In this document: one piece after another, positions 29,633 through 35,337 of the stretch
Numbering within the stretch: the stretch's first letter is position 1
Layout: every line of letters begins with the position of its first letter
NCBI GenBank assembly: GCA_025935815.1
Contig: JAICUO010000007.1
Coordinates: forward strand, 1-35,337
Origin: Streptosporangiaceae bacterium
Lineage (GTDB): Bacteria > Actinomycetota > Actinomycetes > Streptosporangiales > Streptosporangiaceae
DNA length: 35,337 nucleotides
Reading direction: 5' to 3'
Notes under the pieces: generated by a model
Seen by the model: the letters and a program-made list of their open reading frames with translations, nothing else
Database searches by the model: none
Told to the model about the DNA's origin: nothing
Made by a program: the position numbers and the translations under genes

Positions 29633-31264
29633 TTGCAATTCATCCGGAGACTATTCACTGCTACGGCAGGCGCGGCCTGCGCACTTGTCGCGGTGACCAG
29701 CGCGGGGACACTTCTTACCACCGCGTCGCCGGCGCGCGCTGACAGCGGCAAGCTCGCCTTGACCAGTCTGCGCTGGACTCAGAGTCGGGTCGATGCATCA
29801 GGTGGCAATGCCGTCGTCAACCTGGACTGGACCGTCAGGGACTCAAACACTGCAGCCACAGCGATATCGGGCGATGTGAAGGTCAGGCTCGCCGGACCCC
29901 AAGCTGGTACGTTCGTCGGGCAGGTACTGGACATCCCGTTCAGCCTGACGGGCGGCATTACAGGGCTTACCCCGTCGGGCACCGCGCAGAATTCGAGGTA
30001 CTCGTACTCCTTCACGGTTCCGCAGTATTCGTTTTCATCGACGGCTCAGTGGACCGTGATCCAGGTGATCACCAGGGATGACCAGGGCCAGCGGCTGAAT
30101 ATTGCCGGGAACGACTTGAATCGCTATTCTGGTGTGCTGACAGCAACCGAGCTCGTCGACTCGACTGCGCCTACGTATGACTCGCTCGGCTTCTCGCCCG
30201 TGATCGACCCGTCCCGGCCATTTATTTTCGACGGCGGCGGCGGCGGATCCTCTTCGTACTTCTTCAACGCCGACGACGCCCAGTCCGGATTCTGGAAGGG
30301 AGTGATCACGCTAGCCGGGCCGGGCGGCAAGATACTCGCGTCGAGCTTCCAGGAAGTCTTCTCGGTGGCCAACGGCTTCGGCATGTGCGGAGCCGGGATC
30401 GTCTTCGACGACACCAGCGCCGGGTGCCAGCCATCGGTGACCATTCCCGCCGGGATCCCGGCGGGAACCTGGACCGTGTCGAAACTCGCGCTGTGGGACA
30501 ACGCGGGTAACCACGTGACGTACGCCAACCTGCATGTGCTGCCCATTACGGTCACGAGCGACTCCTCGATCCGGGCAAGCGCGTTCTCGGCCAATCCGAC
30601 GCAAGTCGACAACTGGGTCAACGATGCGATCGTACGGGTCTCGATGAACGTGACCGGAGCCGTCGGCGGGGTCTCAGCGATCTACGTTGACTCCGCGGCT
30701 GGCCCGTGCAGGCAGCGCTCCGCGTCTCCGACGCAGAATCCTGATGGTTCCTACTCGGTTGACATTTCCATGTTTTCGTTCGCGGATAGCTGCTCGGTGA
30801 CTGGCATCGCCGTGCTCGACGGGGCGGGCGACGTATCGGTCTACGGGCCTGAGTACGGCCTTCCCGATCTAGGGATAAATCTGACCAGGGTGCCCGACAC
30901 GACTCCGCCCGTGGCTACTGGCGCCCAGGTGTCCCCTGCGTCGCAGCCGACAAACCCGAACTCGACTGGGTTTGAGGACCTGACCGTTGATGTGAACGAC
31001 GCGATCGCACCGGTGAACGACATCAGTACCACCGTCTTCAACAGCTCGGGCCAGATCGTCGGCGGCGGATTCGGTGGCGTGATTGCCACGCTAACCGGGC
31101 CAGTCACCACCTCGATCCCGCTTCCGGTTGGCCTGCCGCCTGGCACCTACACGGTGGCGTTCCAGCTCACCGACGCGGGTGGGCTGACATCGTCCTACGG
31201 TTACCCGAATTCGCCGCCCGTGCCCGGCGGTCCGCTGGTATTCACGGTCACGCCGCAGGGCTAA
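29633..31264 (+). CDS. Secreted protein with Ig-like/beta-sandwich repeats, function unknown
   Basis: 543 residues. The start is a TTG at 29633 with AAGGAA at a suitable distance; no ATG or GTG fits better. QFIRRLFTATAGAACALVAVTSAGTLL...SPARA is a signal peptide. The mature protein is a chain of beta-rich modules: LDWTVRDSN...SGDVKVRLAGP, then a segment with two Cys (FGMCGAGIVFDDTSAGC), then modules ending GTWTVSKLALWDNAGNHVTY and GTYTVAFQLTDAGGLTSSYGY. That last wording, G.yTV...L.DaaGN, is typical of Ig-like surface domains. DTTPPVATGAQVSPA is a linker. No catalytic motif or wall anchor is seen, so it is probably released or loosely bound. The 240-base structured leader upstream and the palindrome downstream are unusual. 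Confidence 0.8.
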   Translation: MQFIRRLFTATAGAACALVAVTSAGTLLTTASPARADSGKLALTSLRWTQSRVDASGGNAVVNLDWTVRDSNTAATAISGDVKVRLAGPQAGTFVGQVLDIPFSLTGGITGLTPSGTAQNSRYSYSFTVPQYSFSSTAQWTVIQVITRDDQGQRLNIAGNDLNRYSGVLTATELVDSTAPTYDSLGFSPVIDPSRPFIFDGGGGGSSSYFFNADDAQSGFWKGVITLAGPGGKILASSFQEVFSVANGFGMCGAGIVFDDTSAGCQPSVTIPAGIPAGTWTVSKLALWDNAGNHVTYANLHVLPITVTSDSSIRASAFSANPTQVDNWVNDAIVRVSMNVTGAVGGVSAIYVDSAAGPCRQRSASPTQNPDGSYSVDISMFSFADSCSVTGIAVLDGAGDVSVYGPEYGLPDLGINLTRVPDTTPPVATGAQVSPASQPTNPNSTGFEDLTVDVNDAIAPVNDISTTVFNSSGQIVGGGFGGVIATLTGPVTTSIPLPVGLPPGTYTVAFQLTDAGGLTSSYGYPNSPPVPGGPLVFTVTPQG

Positions 31265-31342
31265 TACGAGGTAGCAAGTCGGCAGGATATATGTGGACCC
31301 ACAAAAACGGACGTCACCGACAAGCGGCACCGCATTAGGCGG

Positions 31343-31382
31343 AAGGTGCATCTTATGCCGATATCGGCATAAGATGCACCTT
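31343..31382. repeat. Perfect 40-bp palindrome without spacer
   Basis: The left half AAGGTGCATCTTATGCCGAT (31343-31362) is followed at once by its exact reverse complement (31363-31382). Allowing a single bulged A, GCGGA/TCCGC extends the pairing on both sides. It lies 78 bases after the stop of the secreted-protein gene and about 100 bases before the stop of the regulator fragment on the other strand. It may be a bidirectional terminator, two abutting inverted ends of a lost mobile element, or a recombinase site. Its GC content (45 percent) is far below that of the surroundings. Confidence 0.9.
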
Positions 31383-31481
31383 ATCCGCGACACCTTCCAC
31401 CTAGCATCCAAGCCCTTCCTGGACGCGAAGCTCGCAGTGAGCGCCTCAATGGACTGCTCGGAGATGTCGCAATGGAAGGCG

Positions 31482-32905
31482 CTAGCTCATTGCCTCCCCG
31501 CCCTCCCCCGCGAGCGTGCTGAGGAATTCCTCGGCGCGACGGGCGAACAGGTGGACTCCGCGCTCGGCCGAAAGCACGCGCGCTTTTTCGGCTGCGGCCC
31601 GAACGACGGCGACGGGCTCACTGCGGGCGTGGAGCACTCGTGCCCGCAAGAGGAGCACAAGGCCCTCGGCATAGCGCTGGCCGTGGGCGTCGAGCATCCC
31701 GTCAGCCCGGTCGAGGACGACGGCGGCCTGGGCCGGCAAGCCGGCCACGAGAAGCATGTCAGCCACGAGGCCGTAGTGGAAAGCGATACCGAACCGCGGC
31801 GGGTCCAGCAGTTCTGCGCCTATGATCGCCTCCGCCTCGGCCCCGGCGGCCGCCGGGTCGTCGCCGGACAGGGCTCGCGTCCAGCACCGGGTCACGCGCA
31901 GGTACGGATAGACATTCTTGAAAAAATAGCGGGGGTCTGCGGCGATCCATCGATCCGTCGCGCGCCGGCTCCAGGCCGGATCACCCGCCATGGCCGCGGC
32001 CATGGCGCTGAAGTGAGCCCAGACCGCGAGCAAGTACCGGTCATCGCCCGCGTCGGCTTCCATGCGGTCAAACAGGCTGCGAGCGGCGGAGACGTCATCG
32101 TGCATCGTGGTCACCACGCCCTGTATCCCGGCCCAGAGCTGCCGCATGTCCTGGCGGGCCGGATTCTCGTCGTGCCGGGACAGCTCGCCGAGAACGGTCC
32201 AGTTGTCATCCAGATGCCGCAATGCCTCGCCGACGTTGCCGATTTCCCACTGATACTGGCCCCAGGCCTGCCGACCGTAGGCGAGCACGACCGGATCGGA
32301 CGAGAGCTCACCTTGGTCGAGCAGCCGACGTGCCAGGGGACCGCGCTCCGTCAGGACAGAACTCTGAGCGCCGGTGTAGCGCGAGTAGAGAAAGTCAGCC
32401 GCCTCCCTCTCCCGGCCCAGCTCACGCGCGAGGTCTTCGGCCCGCTCGAGCATCTCATAAGCCAAGGTGCGAAGATCCTGCCTGGTGAAGACGGTCGTCA
32501 GCAGTGACACTGCCGACAGTTCCAGCTCGGCCAGGCCGGCCGCCCGGGCGATGTGTATGGCCGACCGCAGCTGTCGCTCAGCCGACTCGAAGGCGGACTT
32601 GGTAGCCGCGCGGCGGCCTGCGCGTATCAGCGCGCCCGCGGTCCGGGCCGGGTCCGCGAGCGGGCCCGACGCCCACAGGTGGTAAGCGAGGCGCTCGGCG
32701 GCGGACTCGTCCGCCATGCCGCTGAGATCGATCGCTTCCGCGATGCGCAAGTGCAGCCGGGTCGCCTGCTGCGGCGGTGTGACGCTGGTGATGGACTCGC
32801 GAACGAGGTCGTGCGCGAAGCGGAATGATGACGGGTCGTCGGCTACAGGTCCGAGCAGGCCGAGCGCATCCAAGGGCTCAAGCCGGTCGAGGCAGGCCTG
32901 GACAC
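31482..32905 (-). pseudogene. SARP/LuxR-type AAA regulator, C-terminal half only
   Basis: About 470 residues. The start of the recognisable part, LDRLEPLDALGLLGPVADDPSSFRFAHDLVRESI followed by LHLRIAEAIDL, is the end of the AAA ATPase domain as found in large SARP- or LAL-type regulators. It is followed by TPR-like helices (ERQLRSAIHIARAAGLAELELSAVSLLTTVF...LLDQGELSSDPVVLAYGRQAWGQYQWEIGN) to a stop at 31482. The DNA-binding BTAD or LuxR part and the Walker A/B portion of the ATPase, some 500 residues, are missing. Upstream of about 32905 the frame to 33068 is low-quality and overlaps no family. It is therefore a 5'-truncated gene, though a shortened protein might still be made. It lies downstream of the phosphoesterase gene. 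Confidence 0.7.
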
Positions 32906-33087
32906 GTGGACGTCCGCCCGCAGGCCCGGGCGTGGGACAAGAACCGGTACCGCCAGTACCAGCCCCCGCTCGGCGGGCACCCGTCGGAGCGTCCATCGGA
33001 GCTGCCGTCGCGTTCTTGTCCCTGCTCCCGGTCATCGGTGACCAGGCCGGGAAGAGCGGCCTGGCCACCTGGCCCCGGGCCGGGCTG

Positions 33088-34203
33088 CTAGCGGGTGAGG
33101 AACTCGTTCATCGTGGTGACCTGGGCGTGGTCGCTGGTGAAGGCGAGCTCGGGCAGGCCCCACGCGTCCTCGATGGTGCGCAGCAGCGAGTAGTGGTTGT
33201 AGGCGGCCGCGCTGGTGAAGTGCCGCGGCCCGCTGGGATCGATCACGACCGCGGGGACTAGCGCCCCGCCGTACAGGCCGCCGGGCCAGCTCGCGCTGAT
33301 GTCGGGGTCGCCGGCGGGCAGGACGGGGGAGTCGCAGCAGCCGGCCGGGGAGTCCCAGCCGCCGTTGACCGCGTTGCCGGTGAAGTCGCCCTCGTCGGCC
33401 ACGATGAAGATCGCGCTGTGCGGCGTCCACGCCCGGCTGGCGGTGATCGTGGTCACCGCGCCGCGGACGAAGGCGTCGGCGTTATTCTTCAGCCGGACGT
33501 CGTTGGGGTCGTCGTTGGCGCTGTTGAACGGGCAGGGGGTCTCCGGGTGCCCGGCGACCGCCGCGCTGACCCCGCCGTGCATGTCGTTGCACTGGTCGGG
33601 GGTGATGAACACGAACCGCGGGGCGTGCCGGCTGTTGAGGTCCGCGGCCAGGCTCGTGTAGGGCTTGATGCCCGCGACCCGGGCCGGGTCGCTGCGGATG
33701 TCGGTGAACAGCGCGAACGGGTTGTGCTTGGAGGCGTACAGCGGCTGGCTGGCCGAGGGCCAGAAGTCGGCCAGCGGGTCACCGGCGGGCAGCGCCTCCA
33801 TGTAGGCGCCCCAGCTGATGCGCGCCGCGTCCAGCTCATCGACGAGGTTGGTGTGGTCGAACCGGTTCGCGGGGTTGTCGTTGTTGGTGAACCAGTTGGA
33901 CCCGCTGATCATCGCGACGTAGTTCGGCTCGCTCGGGTGGGTGACGCCGAAGTAGCTCGTGGCCTGCCCGTACCGCCGGGCCAGCGAGGTGATGTACGGC
34001 GCGTTGGGGTCACCGATCACGCTGTGCTCGGAGTGGTTCTCCAGCACGATGACGAACGCGCGGTCCAGCCGCGCGTGCCCGCCGCCCCCGCCGCCCGCTT
34101 TCGGTGGGCTGGCCGCAGCGGACAGCCCGACTGTCAGTGCCGCGGTCACCGCGGCGGCCGCCGCGATCGCGGCCGCCTTCGCCCGTCTGGTCGTGAGGAA
34201 CAT
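33088..34203 (-). CDS. Secreted phosphoesterase (alkaline phosphatase/phospholipase C-like)
   Basis: About 371 residues from the ATG at 34203, which has GGAGGG just upstream; the longer frame has no such site. A signal peptide (RRAKAAAIAAAAAVTAALTVGLSAAASP) is followed by a Gly-rich linker. The catalytic domain has the features of the PF04185 phosphoesterase family: FVIVLENHSEHS (metal-binding Glu-Asn), FGVTHPSEPNYVAMISGS (nucleophile region), ITPDQCNDMHGG, and AIFIVADEGDF (Asp-Glu). Members hydrolyse phosphate mono- or diesters such as phospholipids outside the cell; acid phosphatase and phospholipase C are known cases. Length and motifs look intact. It reads towards the regulator fragment 183 bases downstream. 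Confidence 0.88.
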   Translation of the reverse strand: MFLTTRRAKAAAIAAAAAVTAALTVGLSAAASPPKAGGGGGGHARLDRAFVIVLENHSEHSVIGDPNAPYITSLARRYGQATSYFGVTHPSEPNYVAMISGSNWFTNNDNPANRFDHTNLVDELDAARISWGAYMEALPAGDPLADFWPSASQPLYASKHNPFALFTDIRSDPARVAGIKPYTSLAADLNSRHAPRFVFITPDQCNDMHGGVSAAVAGHPETPCPFNSANDDPNDVRLKNNADAFVRGAVTTITASRAWTPHSAIFIVADEGDFTGNAVNGGWDSPAGCCDSPVLPAGDPDISASWPGGLYGGALVPAVVIDPSGPRHFTSAAAYNHYSLLRTIEDAWGLPELAFTSDHAQVTTMNEFLTR

Positions 34204-34461
34204 GCCACCCTCCAGCGCGTGAACTCGGCCGGCCAGCCCGGCCACCCCCTTCCTATGCCTTACGCGCCAATCACCGCAATATCTGATTTACTGCCATACC
34301 TCCGTAGTCATCGCAAGTTCACCGTTAAGTCGCCGTGGATCCCCCTCGCACGCGACTGCGCAGTGTGGATTGTCATCCGATGCCTGGCCCCGTCGGCCAT
34401 GTAGGGGGCCGCTGGGGCACGACGGCGCGCGGGTTTGCGCCCGAGCGGCCCCGGTATGGTC

Positions 34462-34479
34462 CATCAAAGTGGTTTGATG
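34462..34479 (+). promoter_or_regulatory. ArsR-type operator
   Basis: CATCAAA and TTTGATG are perfect 7-base arms around GTGG, giving the ATCAA-N6-TTGAT pattern typical of ArsR/SmtB-family repressors. It lies directly before the -10 box of the gene that encodes an ArsR-type HTH domain, so autorepression is likely. Confidence 0.75.
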
Positions 34480-34491
34480 TATTTTGCTGGT
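34480..34491 (+). promoter_or_regulatory. -10 box TATTTT of a leaderless promoter
   Basis: TATTTT (34480-34485) fits TANNNT and is followed by six bases and then the GTG at 34492, so the transcript would begin at the start codon. No Shine-Dalgarno sequence is present. The operator occupies the -10/-35 spacer, where repressor binding would block RNA polymerase. Confidence 0.6.
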
Positions 34492-35265
34492 GTGGAGTCG
34501 TTGGCTGCGTCCGCCCCGCCGTCGTTCGTGCGGCTGGCTGGGCACCCGCTGCGCTGGCGGCTGATGGGCGAGCTGGCGCGCAGTGACCGGCGGGTGCGCG
34601 AGCTGGCGTCGCTGCTGGACCAGCCGCAGAACCTCCTCTCCTACCACCTGCGCAGGCTGAAGACGGCCGGCCTTGTGGGCGCGCGGCGCAGCACGTTCGA
34701 CGCGCGGGACGCCTACTACCACCTGGACCTGGGCAGCTGCGCCGCTGCGCTGGCGGCAGCGGGGCTGGCGCTGCACCCGGGCTTGCGGCTCGCCCTGGCC
34801 CCGCCCGCGCCGCCGGGGCGTCCGTGCCGGGTGCTGTTCCTGTGCACCGGCAACAGCGCCCGCTCGCCGGCCGCCGAGGCACTGGCGCGGCAGCAGGCAC
34901 CCCAGGTCGAGGCGGCCAGCGCGGGCAGCCGCCCCAGGCCGCTGCACGCGAACGCGGTGCGGGTGCTGCGGGAGCACGGGATCGAGCTGGCCGGCCGGCC
35001 GCCACGGCACCTGAGCGCCTTCGAGGGCCACCCCTTCGATTACGTCATCACCTTGTGCGACCGCGTGCGCGAGATATGCCCGCAGTTCCCTGGCCCCGCC
35101 AGGCACGTGCACTGGAGCATTCCCGACCCCGCCGCCGCCGGCCCCGCGCACGACAGCTACCCGGCGTTCCAGCGGATGGCCGCAGAACTGCAAACACGGA
35201 TCGGGTTCCTGCTCGCGGCGATCGGCGCGGCACCCGCCCGCGCAACTACCCAGGAGGAGCGATGA
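34492..35265 (+). CDS. ArsR-family HTH fused to a low-molecular-weight phosphatase/arsenate reductase
   Basis: About 257 residues from the leaderless GTG at 34492. Residues 8-85 form a winged helix of the ArsR type (FVRLAGHPLRWRLMGELARSDRRVRELASLLDQPQNLLSYHLRRLKTAGLVGARR). Residues 110-245 form a low-molecular-weight tyrosine phosphatase fold with the P-loop CTGNSARS (Cys118, CX5R) and the acid IPDPA. The fold is shared by thiol-dependent arsenate reductases, and fusion to an ArsR domain points to a combined sensor, repressor and enzyme for arsenic. The HTH has no Cys pair of the classic ArsR metal site, so sensing is unclear. The VOC gene overlaps its stop (ATGA), so the two are co-expressed. 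Confidence 0.88.
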   Translation: MESLAASAPPSFVRLAGHPLRWRLMGELARSDRRVRELASLLDQPQNLLSYHLRRLKTAGLVGARRSTFDARDAYYHLDLGSCAAALAAAGLALHPGLRLALAPPAPPGRPCRVLFLCTGNSARSPAAEALARQQAPQVEAASAGSRPRPLHANAVRVLREHGIELAGRPPRHLSAFEGHPFDYVITLCDRVREICPQFPGPARHVHWSIPDPAAAGPAHDSYPAFQRMAAELQTRIGFLLAAIGAAPARATTQEER

Positions 35266-35337
35266 GCAGCCCAGAGCAGATGGTCAGTGTCCGCTACATG
35301 GTCGATGACGTCCAGGCGGCCATCGACTTCTACGCCA
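35262..35337 (+). CDS. VOC-family (glyoxalase/dioxygenase-type) protein, N-terminus only
   Basis: The first 25 residues (SSPEQMVSVRYMVDDVQAAIDFYA) are present before the window ends. VRYMVDDV.AAIDFY is the standard first strand and helix of vicinal-oxygen-chelate proteins. The ATG overlaps the TGA of the ArsR/phosphatase gene, with AGGAGCG just upstream. VOC proteins lie next to arsenic genes in several actinomycetes, some acting on organoarsenicals (ArsI-like); whether that holds here cannot be told from this piece. Confidence 0.75.
   Translation, partial: MSSPEQMVSVRYMVDDVQAAIDFYA

Overview
The window is GC-rich DNA from an actinomycete. The evidence is high third-position GC, GTG/TTG starts, leaderless promoters with TANNNT -10 boxes, and typical actinobacterial families (SARP/AAA regulators, Lsr2, ECF sigma factors, DUF2637). 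The genus cannot be fixed from sequence alone. It is an accessory region in which intact genes alternate with many broken ones.

Left edge (1-1200): the start of a DUF2637 transfer-type protein, one copy of a ~100 bp structured repeat, the frameshifted C-terminal end of a tyrosine integrase and a fragment of an ECF sigma factor. This looks like the scar of an integrative element. Next, on the minus strand (1201-3885), comes a tight three-gene unit: a small secreted protein followed by two sulfotransferase-like proteins. A SARP regulator cut off after about 35 residues faces away from it (4220).

The centre left (4407-12149, minus) is a complete, translationally coupled jetABCD operon, a Wadjet-type SMC anti-plasmid defence system. 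jetC carries a frameshift between its Walker A half and its signature/Walker B half. A toxin-antitoxin pair (12655-13108, plus) follows, then a decayed stretch with a frameshifted small gene and an ECF sigma region 2 joined directly to an Lsr2 DNA-binding tail.

The middle (14313-18148) holds a lipid-type pair, a diacylglycerol-kinase-like protein and a HAD phosphatase/acyltransferase fusion whose acyltransferase motifs are degraded, plus an uncharacterised conserved protein. From 18642 to 26166 secreted proteins dominate: an FG-GAP repeat protein, an 887-residue protein with three DTR-GGH repeats and a large C-terminal domain, and a sedolisin (S53) peptidase, with a SUKH-like remnant and an Ig-like remnant between them.

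The right part contains the second copy of the structured repeat (27122), an epoxide-hydrolase-like enzyme, an APH-family kinase, a secreted protein behind a long leader with several stems, a perfect 40-bp palindrome, the C-terminal half of a SARP/LuxR-type AAA regulator, a secreted phosphoesterase, and an ArsR/low-molecular-weight phosphatase fusion under an evident ArsR operator. The fusion is coupled to a VOC-family gene that runs off the window. No rRNA, complete tRNA or CRISPR array was seen.
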